Positions 9,098-18,797 are shown, counted from the first letter of the stretch. The stretch is 64,000 bases of DNA from Amarolinea aalborgensis (GCF_900491745.1 NZ_UETR01000001.1:372001-436000); one strand, 5' to 3'. The notes: generated from the letters alone by a model not told the origin. Made by a program: numbers and translations.

Positions 9098-11167
9098 TCA
9101 TGGCTCCCTTCGCACCACCATCAAGGTGATGTCGTCGGTCTGAGCTGCGTTGCCGCAAAATTGATGCACGGCATCCAGGATCGCTGCCCTGACGGCTGCG
9201 GCCGATTGCGCGGCCTGCGTTTGCACCAGGCTGCGCAGGGCCGCATCGCCCCAGGCTGCGCCGTCGCCGTTTTCAGCCTCGGTGACGCCGTCGGTGTAGA
9301 GAACGAGCAGATCGCCTGGCGGCAGCACGATCTGCGCCTGCTGCCAGGCGGCCTCCTCGAACATCCCCAGAGGTACGCCCGTGCGGCGCAGGAGTTCTAC
9401 ACTCGCGCCGTGCGCGTCATGATGCAGCCAGAGCGGCGGATTGTGCCCCGCATTGCAGTAGATGAACTGACCCGTCGCCGGATCGAGCACGCCATAGAAA
9501 ATGGTCACGAACAGATCGCTGTGGGTATCCAGCAGGAGTCGCGCATTGGCTGCCTGAATGACGCGGTCGGGCGCGTTGGCATGCTCCACGGCGTAGGTGC
9601 GCAGCAGTGTGCGGCTGACGGCCATGAAGAGAGCGGCCCCCATGCCTTTGTCTGCCACATCCGCCACCAGGATGCCCAGGCGGCCGTTGGGCAGTTCGAT
9701 CACATCGTAGAAATCGCCCGAAGTCTGGCGCGCCGATTCCAGGTAGGCGGCCAACTGCCAGCCTGGCGGCTTCGGCAGCGATGCAGGCAAGAATGTTGCC
9801 TGAATCTGGCCGGCCAGCACCGACTCTTGCTCGATCTTTTGGTATTCCAGTGTGGCGGCGTAGACAGCCGCGCTGTGCAAGACGGACGCAATCTGCGCGG
9901 CCAGCGCCTGCGCGGCCGGGATGAAGCCTTCGGCCACGGCGGCGTCATGCATGTGCAGGACGCGCCGCACTTCGATGTAGATCGCGCCGACGACCGACGG
10001 GCCGTCAACCGCTTGAATGGGCGCGGTGAGAATCAGAACGGGCGCGCGGGCGGCGCTCCACGGCAGCGCCTGGCCCGGCTGTACGCGCTGAACCTCGGTC
10101 TGATCCCGCATCCAGGCCCAGGCCGCGGCCGGCACCTCCGGCTCGGACGCGGGATAGTTGATGAGAGACTGCTGCGGCCAAATCGTGATGGCGACTCGGC
10201 TGCCGGAGAACATGGCAGGCACGTGATCCGCCAGGATGGCGTTGATGTCAGAACCATCGGGCGCGCGGGTGAGGAGCGCCCGGCCCAGGCGCTCAAGCTG
10301 GGCCAAGGCTACGGAGCGCTGGCGGTTGCGTTCAGCGGCGCGGCTGAGGCCGAAAGCCAGGAGGCTGGTGAGGAGGAGTCCGGCCAGGAAAAACAACAAG
10401 CCGCCCAGGCCCGCCTCCGCGTACAGGCCAGCGCCGAGGATAGCAAATGGCAAGGCCAGGCCCGGCATGGTCATGGTGACGGCGTAGAAGGCCAGCGAGC
10501 GCCGCTGGCGGACGGACGACCGGCCGTCTGTCCGCTGGGTGAGGCTGCGCACCAGGATGATGAGGAAGACGAACCAGAACAGCTTGGCGATCACAAAAGC
10601 GACCGCCAGCAACGCCAACGCCGGCCGTGCGGCTGCCCAGGTCAACCCTGGCAGCGGAAAGACGCCGCCCCACAGCGGGTACAAGCGCAGAGCCAACAGC
10701 GGCGCCAGGGTGACTTCAGTCATCTGCAAGGCAATGTTGCGCGTCCGGTTCCAGGTCATGCCCGGTATGCCGAATTGCGCGCGTTGGCGGTAAATGTTCA
10801 GCGCCCCACTCAGCACCGAAATCCATAACGCGGTAGGCCCGAGCAGCAGCACGCCGATCCAGGTGACGACCTCGTCCAGTGAGCCGCCGTAGTCGGCCAT
10901 CACCTCCGGCTCGATCTCGCGAATGATGAAAAAGCCAAGCTGCCCCATGCCGAAGTTGGCCAGGAACAACAGGCCGCAGAGGAGCCATTGGCTGCGCACA
11001 ACCTGCAGATCGGTGCTCAGCAGCAGCCAGATCAGGCCGACGATCGCAAAGGGCGCGGCATACAGCGTGCCGATGATGTCGCCAGACCAGTGCGAGCGCC
11101 CTTGCATCAGCGGCGCGGCCGGGTCTGAGTTCGCGGGTTGGCGTTGGTCCGGAAACTGTTTGGTCAT
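9098..11167 (-). CDS. Membrane-bound SpoIIE/RsbU-type PP2C phosphatase with GAF-like domain
   Basis: About 689 residues from ATG 11167; an in-frame GTG at 11194 is the alternative start. Residues ~30-290 are mostly hydrophobic helices, including FAIVGLIWLLLS and LLFFLAGLLLTSLLAFGL. A GAF-like segment follows (~300-430), then the PP2C SpoIIE domain to the end, with metal-binding landmarks SGDFYDV, VADVADKGMGAALFM, NAGHNPP and YTDGVTE. By family knowledge it dephosphorylates an anti-sigma-factor antagonist in a partner-switching cascade. No partner kinase or antagonist is encoded nearby. It sits between the S51 peptidase and GH13 genes in one direction, suggesting cotranscription. Confidence 0.85.
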   Translation of the reverse strand: MTKQFPDQRQPANSDPAAPLMQGRSHWSGDIIGTLYAAPFAIVGLIWLLLSTDLQVVRSQWLLCGLLFLANFGMGQLGFFIIREIEPEVMADYGGSLDEVVTWIGVLLLGPTALWISVLSGALNIYRQRAQFGIPGMTWNRTRNIALQMTEVTLAPLLALRLYPLWGGVFPLPGLTWAAARPALALLAVAFVIAKLFWFVFLIILVRSLTQRTDGRSSVRQRRSLAFYAVTMTMPGLALPFAILGAGLYAEAGLGGLLFFLAGLLLTSLLAFGLSRAAERNRQRSVALAQLERLGRALLTRAPDGSDINAILADHVPAMFSGSRVAITIWPQQSLINYPASEPEVPAAAWAWMRDQTEVQRVQPGQALPWSAARAPVLILTAPIQAVDGPSVVGAIYIEVRRVLHMHDAAVAEGFIPAAQALAAQIASVLHSAAVYAATLEYQKIEQESVLAGQIQATFLPASLPKPPGWQLAAYLESARQTSGDFYDVIELPNGRLGILVADVADKGMGAALFMAVSRTLLRTYAVEHANAPDRVIQAANARLLLDTHSDLFVTIFYGVLDPATGQFIYCNAGHNPPLWLHHDAHGASVELLRRTGVPLGMFEEAAWQQAQIVLPPGDLLVLYTDGVTEAENGDGAAWGDAALRSLVQTQAAQSAAAVRAAILDAVHQFCGNAAQTDDITLMVVRREP

Positions 11168-11239
11168 GGTGACTCTTGGAAACGGTCGCTGCACCCAAGC
11201 GCGCAGCCGCAGCCAGGGCGACCCGACACAAGCCCCGTC

Positions 11240-11950
11240 TCAGGTCTTGGGCAGGCTTACGCTGTCGCCGGCCGTGTAGCGCTCCTTGTGATCGGCATCC
11301 CACACCGTGACGCCGCCGCTGCCCGCGACGATCAGCGTCTCCTCCATCATGACCAAGGCCGTGTTGCCGTCAATGCCCACCAGCGTGTGCCCACTGCCCA
11401 GGATGAAGTGCAAGATGTTGGTCATGACGTGGGACATCTCGTCGAAGTGCGGCAGGATGACGGCGTTGGGCAGATAGGCAAAGCCGGCTTGCCAGATGGG
11501 CGGAGGCGGGAAGCGCGGGATGCGCTCGCCCCAGATCATCGCGCCAGCGCTGCAGCCGGCGACCACGCCGCCAGTATCCAACACCTGCTCGATAGCTTCG
11601 AAGACCGGCGTGTCGTGCAGAACGTCGTGCAGATAAGCCGGCTTGCCGCCCGACAGGTAGACGAAGTTGGCGGCGGCTACCTGCTCAGCCAGGCGGGCAT
11701 CTTGCGCATCCGTACGATCGAAGACCGGCAGCGATTGTACTTCCACGCCCAGGCGGGTGAAGTGCTTGATGCCCAATTCGGCCCAGTAGCGGAGGCGCTC
11801 GGCCCCTTCCGCGCCGGCGGCCGTGGGGAGGCACACCACCCGCCGGGGCGCGGGCAGCCGGCTGAGTAAGAAACGGTCAATGGCTTCGACGCCCGGCAGG
11901 TACTCGCCGGCCCCCACCAGGGCGAGCGTCCCGTGGATGGTTTTTGTCAT
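11240..11950 (-). CDS. Peptidase S51 / cyanophycinase-like protein
   Basis: 236 residues. LVGAGEYLPG at the start, YLSGGKPAYL, and the nucleophile elbow GCSAGAMIWGER (Ser of the S51 Ser-His-Glu triad) identify the family, which includes cyanophycinase and dipeptidase E. Substrate is unknown: an Asp-dipeptide or cyanophycin-like polymer is possible, but no cyanophycin synthetase is in the window. Cytoplasmic, without signal peptide. SD GAGAGG lies 5 nt before the ATG, and the MFS gene upstream ends 9 nt away, so the two are probably in one operon. Confidence 0.8.
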   Translation of the reverse strand: MTKTIHGTLALVGAGEYLPGVEAIDRFLLSRLPAPRRVVCLPTAAGAEGAERLRYWAELGIKHFTRLGVEVQSLPVFDRTDAQDARLAEQVAAANFVYLSGGKPAYLHDVLHDTPVFEAIEQVLDTGGVVAGCSAGAMIWGERIPRFPPPPIWQAGFAYLPNAVILPHFDEMSHVMTNILHFILGSGHTLVGIDGNTALVMMEETLIVAGSGGVTVWDADHKERYTAGDSVSLPKT

Positions 11951-11959
11951 GCTACCTCT

Positions 11960-13174
11960 CTATTTTGATGACGGCGCCGGCAGGGGAGCGTCCGGCGCGA
12001 CGTGATGCGTCTCACGCAACCAGAAGATGCTGGCGATGAAACCGACCAGCATGATGAGGCCGCCGGTCAGGTAAGGGAAACTCAGGTTGATGTCAAAGGC
12101 AAACCCGGCCCAAAGCGGCCCCACGATGCGGCCCAGGCTCATGAAGGCGTTGTTCAGGCCCATGGCGCTGCCTTGACCGCCGGGCGTGCGCTTGGAGATG
12201 AGCGAGGAGACGCCGGGGCGCAGCATGGCGTTGCTGGTGACGAAGAACATCACCGTGAGCAGCAGCGTGGCCATGTCCGCAGCCTCGAGCATGATGACGA
12301 AGCCGACGGCGCTGGCGATCAGCGCGGCTTTGAGGATGCGCACATCGCCCCAACGCTGCGTGAACGGCCCGGTCAGCGCGCCTTGCACGATGGCAGAGAC
12401 GATGCCGATCGCCATCAACACCAGGCCGACCTCGCGCGGGCCGTAGTTGAAGCGCTGCTGCGCGTAGAGTCCGAAGATGCCTTCGAAGTTGGCGAGGGCG
12501 AAGTTCAGCAGGAAGGCCAGGAAGAGCAGGATGCCGATCGGCCCCAACAATCCCTGCCACAATTCGCCCACGTTGACCCCTTGCACCTTCTGACCGTGGC
12601 GGCGGGCTGAGCGCGGCAGCGATTCAGGGAAGAAGGCGGCGATGAAAACCAGGATCAGCGCGGAGAAGCCAGCAGCAACGAAAAAGGGCAGCTGCAGCGA
12701 CTGCGCGGCCAGCCAGCCGCCGATGCCAGGCCCCAGCACCATACCGATGCCTTGCGCCGCGCCGATGATGCCCATGCCGCCGCTGCGTTGATCGTGCGAC
12801 GTGCTGTCGCTGATGTAGGCCATGGCCGTGGGCAACGTGGCTGATGAAAGAATGCCGGCCAGGGCGCGCGCGACAAAGAGCATCCACAACTGCGTGGAGA
12901 GGCCCATCAGCACCTGCGCCAGCACGTTGCCCAGGACGCCGATCATGAGAATGGGCTTGCGGCCATAGCGGTCTGACAGGGCGCCCCAGATGGGAGAGAA
13001 AATGAACTGCATGATCGAAAAAGTCGCCATCAAGGCGCCCAGCCCCTTGCCGCTGGCGCCGAACTGCTCGATGTAAAACGGCAGGATGGGGATGATCATG
13101 CCAAATCCAAGCATGACTACGATCATCGTGAAGAACAGAATCGTAATGTTGCGTTTGTTGTCGGTTGGCTGCAT
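11960..13174 (-). CDS. MFS transporter (multidrug/TetA-like)
   Basis: 404 residues with twelve predictable membrane helices. The N-terminal half has FFTMIVVMLGFGMIIPILPF and the MFS loop 2-3 signature in the form GALSDRYGRKPILMIG. Motif C-like sequence GAAQGIGMVLGPGIGG in helix 5 suggests a drug:proton antiporter of the DHA1/TetA class. The substrate cannot be told from sequence. It lies 90 nt downstream of the GPH symporter gene and 9 nt upstream of the peptidase gene. Confidence 0.85.
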   Translation of the reverse strand: MQPTDNKRNITILFFTMIVVMLGFGMIIPILPFYIEQFGASGKGLGALMATFSIMQFIFSPIWGALSDRYGRKPILMIGVLGNVLAQVLMGLSTQLWMLFVARALAGILSSATLPTAMAYISDSTSHDQRSGGMGIIGAAQGIGMVLGPGIGGWLAAQSLQLPFFVAAGFSALILVFIAAFFPESLPRSARRHGQKVQGVNVGELWQGLLGPIGILLFLAFLLNFALANFEGIFGLYAQQRFNYGPREVGLVLMAIGIVSAIVQGALTGPFTQRWGDVRILKAALIASAVGFVIMLEAADMATLLLTVMFFVTSNAMLRPGVSSLISKRTPGGQGSAMGLNNAFMSLGRIVGPLWAGFAFDINLSFPYLTGGLIMLVGFIASIFWLRETHHVAPDAPLPAPSSK

Positions 13175-13264
13175 ACAGTTGTCGAATCAATCCTTGGCTG
13201 GAGACTGGCGATCACATGGCCGCGACGCCCGGCCTGCGCGGCGGCAGGCGCGATGGTTTCGTTA

Positions 13265-14665
13265 TCACGCGGTTGGCGCCGCCGCGGCGCGCCGTCGCGC
13301 CAGCTCCCGCAGCGCCTGTTCGTGATTCTCTTTGGTAATCGGGAATTTGTACACCAGAAAAATGCCTGCGGCCAAGATGAGGGCGGGCAGCGGGCCGATC
13401 ATCAGGCGAATCGCCAGCAGCGCGCTGTCAGGCTGTACAATCGGCGCCGTAATGCCTTCCGGCGGCGTGATATAGCCAGTCCAGTTGAGGACCTGGCTGA
13501 CCAGGAAGAGGCCAAGCGCCAGCCCCAATTTTTGCAGGAGGACGAAGAAGCCGTAGAACGCGCCTTCGCGGCGCTTGCCGGTTTCCAACTCATCCAGTTC
13601 GATGACATCGGGCAGCATGGCCCAGGGCACCAGGTAGGCCGTGGCGACGCCCACGCCGGCCAGGGCGGCCAATGCGATGATGACCCAACTGGGCCAGCCT
13701 GGCTGCACCGCGAAGAGGGCGAAGGCCACCACGATCCAGAAGATCATGCCGCGATAGTAAACGCCTTTTTTGCCGGTGCGGCGGCTGACGGCCGTCCAGA
13801 TGAAGAGCCAGATCAGCGCGCTGCCCTGCACGGCCAGGATAACCACCGGCACCAGGCCGGGCTGGCGCAGCCAATAGGTCATGTAATAGATGACAATCGT
13901 CGAAACGGTCTGCACCACCAGCCAGGACAGAAGATAGATGCCGGTGACATAACGGAACGCCCGATTGGCGAAGGTGATCTTGAGCGCCTCCCGGAACGGC
14001 AGGTCTTCTTCTTCATCCGGCTGATGGCGCTCATACGTGCCCCAGAAGGCAAAGAAGAAGGGAAGCGTCGCCGCGACCGCCCAAACGCCGGCCGACACGG
14101 CATACGCGCCCTGGATGCCCAGGGTCGGCTGCATGGCGCTGACAATGATGGGGTGCACGACCGCGGCGATCAAGCCGCTGCCAATGGAAAAAGCAAAGCG
14201 AAATGAGTTCAAGCTGGTGCGCTCGTCGTAGTCACGCGTCAGTTCCGGCGTCAGCGCGGTGTAAGGGACATTGACCACGGTAAACGCGGTGTCGAGCAGG
14301 AGCGAGATGACCAGGTAATACCAGAATTTGCCGTTGTTGCTGACCTGCGGCACGATGAAGAGCAGGAAGAAGGTCAGGCCAAAGGGAATAGCGCCGAACA
14401 GGAACCACGGCCGTCGCCGCCCCCAGCGTGTTTTGATGCGGTCGGAGAGCATGCACACAATTGGGTCATTGACGGCATCCCAGATTTTGGTGAGGAGCAA
14501 GATGACGCCGGCGACCGCCGGATCAAGCCTGGCAACATCGGTCAGAAAAAAGAGGAGAAAGAACGACATGATGGCGGTCGCGATGGCCGGACCAACATCT
14601 CCTGCGCCAAAGGCGAACTTGGTGATGAGCGGGACTTTTTCGGTTGTGGTGGCAGGCGGCTGCAC
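13265..14665 (-). CDS. GPH-family sugar:cation symporter (MelB-like)
   Basis: 466 residues; the start is GTG 14665 with SD GGAGG 7 nt upstream. FAFGAGDVGPAIATAIMSFF, LTKIWDAVNDPIVCMLSDR and TRWGRRRPWFLFGAIPFG are the classic MelB/GPH landmarks, with the Asp of the cation site in DAVNDP. Twelve membrane helices. It likely imports a glycoside, pentoside or hexuronide with Na+ or H+. With the GH13 gene in the same operon-like run, an oligosaccharide uptake and hydrolysis role is reasonable, though four genes separate the functions. Its promoter region is divergent from the HEAT-like gene at 14881. Confidence 0.88.
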   Translation of the reverse strand: MQPPATTTEKVPLITKFAFGAGDVGPAIATAIMSFFLLFFLTDVARLDPAVAGVILLLTKIWDAVNDPIVCMLSDRIKTRWGRRRPWFLFGAIPFGLTFFLLFIVPQVSNNGKFWYYLVISLLLDTAFTVVNVPYTALTPELTRDYDERTSLNSFRFAFSIGSGLIAAVVHPIIVSAMQPTLGIQGAYAVSAGVWAVAATLPFFFAFWGTYERHQPDEEEDLPFREALKITFANRAFRYVTGIYLLSWLVVQTVSTIVIYYMTYWLRQPGLVPVVILAVQGSALIWLFIWTAVSRRTGKKGVYYRGMIFWIVVAFALFAVQPGWPSWVIIALAALAGVGVATAYLVPWAMLPDVIELDELETGKRREGAFYGFFVLLQKLGLALGLFLVSQVLNWTGYITPPEGITAPIVQPDSALLAIRLMIGPLPALILAAGIFLVYKFPITKENHEQALRELARRRAAAAPTA

Positions 14666-14796
14666 GGTGTTTCCTCCAGATGGGGTCAGGTCTCTTGAGG
14701 CCCATGACGGGCCGAAGATGGATGAAAGATCGGTTTATCTTACTCCAAATTGTCACGCGAAGCAATTTGAGAGCAGGGCTGACCGCGCTGTATGAA

Positions 14797-14825
14797 TTGA
14801 CGCACTGCGTCATATATGTTAAACT
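14797..14825 (+). promoter_or_regulatory. Sigma70-type promoter with overlapping palindrome
   Basis: TTGACG (14797-14802), a 17-nt spacer and TAAACT (14820-14825) precede the gene at 14881. A 15-bp perfect palindrome TGACGCACTGCGTCA (14798-14812) overlaps the -35 box and looks like an operator. Confidence 0.6.
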
Positions 14826-14880
14826 GATGACAGGAAACGCGCCCTATCTGCATGTGATGCTGCCTGGGCGGGAGGAACAC

Positions 14881-16419
14881 ATGACGATGAAGGATGTAAG
14901 CAGCGACCCAACAGCGCACAACCCTGTCGCGCGGCGGCCTCCGCAGGAGGTTCGCCTCGAGGATGGGGATGAGTCAGTTGACAGAATGACGCTGCCAGAA
15001 ACCGCGGCCTTGTTGGTCGGCGACGATGCCAATTTGCAGGCGCAAGCGGCGCGCAAAGTGGCCAGCATCGCTGCCCAGCATCCGGCCACGCTGGCGCCCG
15101 TGGTTCCCCAACTCCTGGCCGCGCTGAGCGCCTGGGAAGACCTCGACGCCCATCGCCAGGTGGTGCAGGCTCTGGAAGCAATCGCAGCCTGGAGCATCAA
15201 GCCGTTCACCGGTCAAACTGAAATACTGCGCCGCACCCTGCGGGATCAACGCAGCGCGGCCGCGCGCGCTTTCGCTGCGCAGACCCTGGCCCGTCTGATG
15301 GTTTCCGACCCGGCGCTGCTGCAAGAGACCTGGGGGGATTTGGCGCATGCCATCGAGCACCAGGCCAACACGCACCAGGTGGACGACATGCTGGAAGGCA
15401 TCCGCATCCTGGCCGGCAGTCCGCCGGGGCGCTTGCTGCACTCACAGATACATGAGCTGGTGGACCCTTTCACGGAGCACTGGAAGCCGCAGGTGCAGGC
15501 CATGGCGCGCCGCATCCTGGAGGAACTGGAACGCAACGCGGTCCTGCCGTCCTATCTGCGTAACCTGAAGGAGCAGTTAGCGATCTTCCAGGCGCCGCCG
15601 GCCCTGCCAGAAGTTGAGACGCCTGCGCCTGGTCCGAAATACGTCTCGCTGCGTGAACTGTGCCAGCTGCCCCTGGCCGAGCAGATCAAGGCCTTTCGCC
15701 CGCTTATTCCCACGGCGTTGCTGACAAACTATGAGATTGACGAGCAAACCCTGCGCGATCGCCACGGCGAGCCGGCGCTGCGTCTCTCTTCCAGTGTGAG
15801 CATGGCGATGGTGGAACTGACGCTTTGGCGCCAGCGCGCGGATCAAGATCCAGCGCTGCTGCTGCATTTCGGAGAGACAGCCAATGGCCAGATCCAAATC
15901 TACCTGGTCGTTGTCAATAACCTCGACGCTGAACGCTTCAACATTGATTATGACAGCGAAGGGCGCCCCACCTTGCTGGGAGTCGTGGGGCGCAATCTGG
16001 CCGAAGAGGCGCGCGCCATGCACGCAGGCCTGGCGCCTGGTCAGGTGCGCGCCGGGCTGGGGGTGATGGGCCACCGCCTGCTGCCGCGCCTGGAAAAGAT
16101 GCTGACTGAGTGGGGAAAGCAATACCTATTTGCACAGCCGCTGGCTTATCACAACGCGATCCTGCTCGAGCATTGGGGCTTTTTCTACCTGACCGGTCAA
16201 CGCTTCATGGAAGATTTAGACCGCCGGTTCAAGGAAGGCGATCTGCGCGCGCGCCTGGATGGGAGCACGTTCCGGCCAGCGGACGCGTGGATGACGGCGC
16301 GCGGGCGTAGTTGGGCGATTCATGATGGTATTATGGATGAGCCGTGGCCTGAGCTGCACATGGCGCGGCGCATTGGTCATTCCAGCCAGGTCAGCACCTT
16401 TAGCGGCGTACAATTCTAG
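14881..16419 (+). CDS. Uncharacterised HEAT-like repeat protein
   Basis: 512 residues from ATG 14881, chosen because GGAGG lies 5 nt upstream and a good promoter ends at 14825. Residues ~40-240 are helical and resemble HEAT/armadillo repeats (AARKVASIAAQHPATLAPVV, QLLAALSAWEDLDAHRQVVQ). The C-terminal half (~260-512) is a separate globular domain with YVSLRELCQLPLAEQIKAF and LLEHWGFFYLTGQRFMEDLD; I do not recognise it. No signal peptide or membrane span. It stands alone between a divergent operon and sodA, under a possible palindrome-binding regulator. Function unknown; a scaffold or regulator is a guess. Confidence 0.7.
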   Translation: MTMKDVSSDPTAHNPVARRPPQEVRLEDGDESVDRMTLPETAALLVGDDANLQAQAARKVASIAAQHPATLAPVVPQLLAALSAWEDLDAHRQVVQALEAIAAWSIKPFTGQTEILRRTLRDQRSAAARAFAAQTLARLMVSDPALLQETWGDLAHAIEHQANTHQVDDMLEGIRILAGSPPGRLLHSQIHELVDPFTEHWKPQVQAMARRILEELERNAVLPSYLRNLKEQLAIFQAPPALPEVETPAPGPKYVSLRELCQLPLAEQIKAFRPLIPTALLTNYEIDEQTLRDRHGEPALRLSSSVSMAMVELTLWRQRADQDPALLLHFGETANGQIQIYLVVVNNLDAERFNIDYDSEGRPTLLGVVGRNLAEEARAMHAGLAPGQVRAGLGVMGHRLLPRLEKMLTEWGKQYLFAQPLAYHNAILLEHWGFFYLTGQRFMEDLDRRFKEGDLRARLDGSTFRPADAWMTARGRSWAIHDGIMDEPWPELHMARRIGHSSQVSTFSGVQF

Positions 16420-16473
16420 CCACGCCTTGCGTGCGTTTGGGTGACGACTAAAGCAACGCACATGTTGCGAAAG

Positions 16474-16502
16474 TTGACATCAACGCCAACCTGTACTAGA
16501 AT
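16474..16502 (+). promoter_or_regulatory. Strong sigma70-type promoter for superoxide dismutase
   Basis: Perfect TTGACA (16474-16479), a 17-nt spacer and TAGAAT (16497-16502). It leaves a ~125-nt untranslated leader before the start at 16633. Confidence 0.75.
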
Positions 16503-16632
16503 GGACGGAGTTGAACGACGTGTCTGTGCCTTCCTGGACCGTTTGCGTGAAGTTTTCCGTCATGTGCTGATATGGAAGATAAAGATTGATGGTCGCCATT
16601 GACCAACATAAAAATTGAAGGAGAAATATCTG

Positions 16633-17247
16633 ATGGCTCATACCCTTCCTGCTTTGCCCTATGCGTACAACGCACTGGAACCGTTCATTGACGAACTGAC
16701 GATGCAGATTCATCACGACAAGCATCATCAGGCGTATGTCACCAACCTGAACAACGCGCTGGCCAATGCGCCTGAATTTGCCGAGAAGTCGCTGGAAGCC
16801 CTGCTGCGCCACATTGGCGATGTGCCTGAGGCCATTCGCACCGCCGTTCGTAACAACGGCGGCGGACATCACAACCACACGCTCTATTGGGAAATCATGG
16901 CCCCAGGCGGCCGCGGCGAGCCGACCGGCGCGTTGGCCGAGGCGATTGCGAGCACTTTTGGCAGCTTTGCCGATTTCAAGACCAAGGCCACGCAGAACGG
17001 CGTCGCGCGCTTTGGCAGCGGTTGGTCATGGCTGGTCGTGGATGGCAACAAGAAGCTTGCCGCCTACAGCACCGCCAACCAGGACAGCCCGCTGATGGAA
17101 GGGCATACGCCGATCCTGGGCATTGACGTGTGGGAACACGCCTATTACCTGAAGTACCAGAACCGCCGCCCCGACTACCTGGCGGCCTGGTGGAGCACCG
17201 TCAACTGGGACGAGGTGGCCAAGCGCTTTGCCGCCGCGCTGGCCTAA
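16633..17247 (+). CDS. sodA: Superoxide dismutase (Fe/Mn)
   Basis: 204 residues, the normal length. Converts superoxide to oxygen and peroxide. Family landmarks: LPALPYAYNALEPFID, the ligand His in HHDKHHQAYV, GGGHHNHTLYW, and DVWEHAYYLKYQNRRPDYL with the Asp and His metal ligands. GSGWSWLV and the Gly/Gln pattern do not settle Fe versus Mn by eye. ATG 16633 is preferred over an upstream in-frame codon because AAGGAG lies 9 nt before it. No signal peptide, so cytoplasmic. Monocistronic: a strong promoter precedes and a strong terminator follows. Confidence 0.95.
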   Translation: MAHTLPALPYAYNALEPFIDELTMQIHHDKHHQAYVTNLNNALANAPEFAEKSLEALLRHIGDVPEAIRTAVRNNGGGHHNHTLYWEIMAPGGRGEPTGALAEAIASTFGSFADFKTKATQNGVARFGSGWSWLVVDGNKKLAAYSTANQDSPLMEGHTPILGIDVWEHAYYLKYQNRRPDYLAAWWSTVNWDEVAKRFAAALA

Positions 17248-17303
17248 GCTGCGCCACAGTGTTCGCCTGACCTGCCTGCGCAGGCCAGCAACAAATACTT
17301 AGA

Positions 17304-17344
17304 AAACAACGAGCGCCGGATCAATTCCGTGGCGCTCGTTGTTT
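17304..17344 (+). terminator. Rho-independent terminator after sodA
   Basis: A 14-bp perfect stem pairs 17304-17317 (AAACAACGAGCGCC) with 17331-17344, has a 13-nt loop and ends in a GTTTATT tract. A-rich sequence on the other side makes it possibly bidirectional. Confidence 0.85.
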
Positions 17345-17373
17345 ATTCCGGCGCGTCGTTTGCCGTCGGCAAG

Positions 17374-17382
17374 TGTTATAAT
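17374..17382 (+). promoter_or_regulatory. Extended -10 promoter before fabF
   Basis: TGTTATAAT gives a consensus -10 with the TGn extension. No good -35 is present at 16-18 nt, which fits an extended -10 promoter. A ~100-nt leader follows before the GTG start. Confidence 0.55.
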
Positions 17383-17489
17383 GGGACGAAGCATAAAATA
17401 CCAGGGAGCGCCGCCCAGCGTTGGGCCTGACTGCATCATACGGTCATTCCTGCGCCGCGGCGTTTCTTGTGCACAGTGGGAGGTTGCCT

Positions 17490-18767
17490 GTGAACAGACG
17501 TGTCGTCGTCACCGGAATGGGAACGATTTCACCGGTCGGTTTGAATGTGCCTACGGCCTGGGAAGCCCTCAAAGCGGGCAAGAGCGGCGTGGGACGGATC
17601 ACCGCGTTCGATCCATCTCCATTCAAGACCCAGATCGCGGCCGAAGTGAAGGGTTTTGACCCCACCAAGTTCATGGATGCGAAAGAGGCGCGGCGCCTTG
17701 ATCCCTACATTCATTTTGCCTGGGCCGCCACCGTGGAAGCGCTGGCCGATTCTGGCCTTGACCTGGCGCACGAAGATCGCGAACGCGTCGGCGTTATTGT
17801 GGGGTCGGCCGTCGGCGGCATCGGCACACTGCTCAGCCAGTACGATGTCTTGCAGCAAAGGGGACCGCGCCGCATCAGCCCCTTCTTCATTCCGGCCATG
17901 TTGGTGGACAGCGCCGGCGGTCAAATTGCGATCCAACTGGGCATTCGCGGACCGAACATGGCCGTGGTCAGCGCCTGCGCTACCGGCACCAGCGCCGTGG
18001 GCGAGGCGGCCGAGGTGGTGGGCCGCGGCGATGCCGACATCATGATTGCCGGCGGGGCCGAGGCCGCCATTGTGCCGTTGACCGTGGGCGGGTTCGATGT
18101 GATGGGCGCCATGTCCACGCGTAACGACAACCCCGAAGGCGCCTGTCGCCCCTTCGACGCCAATCGGGATGGCTTCCTGATGGGCGAAGGTTCGGCCATT
18201 CTGGTCGTGGAGGCGCTCGATCATGCCCTGGCGCGCGGCGCGCGTATCTACGGCGAAATCCTCGGCTATGGCGGCAGCGCCGATGCTTACCATATGGCGG
18301 CGCCGGCTGAAAATGGCGAAGGCGCGGTTGTCGCCATGAAGCTGGCGATTCGTAAGGCCGGCATCAAGGTTGAGGAGATTGACTACATCAACGCGCACGG
18401 CACAGCGACGAAGTTGAACGACAAGGGCGAGACCACCGCCATCAAGGCGGTCTTGGGCGCACACGCCTACCGCGTGGTTATCAGTTCAACCAAGTCCATG
18501 ACCGCGCACTTGCTAGGCGGCGCTGGCGCCTTCGAGACCATGGTGTGCCTCAAGGCGCTCACCGAAGGCATCATCCCGCCGACCATCAACTACGAAACGC
18601 CCGACCCTGACTGCGATTTGGACTACACGCCGAACGTCGCGCGGCGGCTGCCTATCAACCTTGCGCTGTCAAACTCATTCGGCTTTGGCGGTCATAATGC
18701 AAGTATCATCGTGCGCCGCTGGCCGCAGCCAGAAGATACGGCTGCGACAGAGACGATGGCGGCCTGA
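17490..18767 (+). CDS. fabF: 3-oxoacyl-[acyl-carrier-protein] synthase II
   Basis: 425 residues. The GTG at 17490 is chosen: GGGAGG is 6 nt upstream and the protein then opens VNRRVVVTGMGTISPVG as in the family; ~23 upstream in-frame codons do not align. Catalytic Cys ~163 in SACATGTSA, His in INAHGTAT and His in FGFGGHN complete the Cys-His-His triad. Condenses malonyl-ACP with acyl-ACP in fatty acid elongation, cytoplasmic. The fabH-like gene follows at 30 nt, forming a small lipid-synthesis operon; no acpP or fabD is visible in the window. Confidence 0.93.
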   Translation: MNRRVVVTGMGTISPVGLNVPTAWEALKAGKSGVGRITAFDPSPFKTQIAAEVKGFDPTKFMDAKEARRLDPYIHFAWAATVEALADSGLDLAHEDRERVGVIVGSAVGGIGTLLSQYDVLQQRGPRRISPFFIPAMLVDSAGGQIAIQLGIRGPNMAVVSACATGTSAVGEAAEVVGRGDADIMIAGGAEAAIVPLTVGGFDVMGAMSTRNDNPEGACRPFDANRDGFLMGEGSAILVVEALDHALARGARIYGEILGYGGSADAYHMAAPAENGEGAVVAMKLAIRKAGIKVEEIDYINAHGTATKLNDKGETTAIKAVLGAHAYRVVISSTKSMTAHLLGGAGAFETMVCLKALTEGIIPPTINYETPDPDCDLDYTPNVARRLPINLALSNSFGFGGHNASIIVRRWPQPEDTAATETMAA

Positions 18768-18797
18768 GAGGCAAGACCACAAGGAGAACGGATCGTC

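Noticed and set aside
9068..10828. A 586-codon plus-strand frame over the phosphatase gene
   Set aside because: Lies antisense to a clear SpoIIE-type phosphatase, has no SD and a composition typical of shadow frames.
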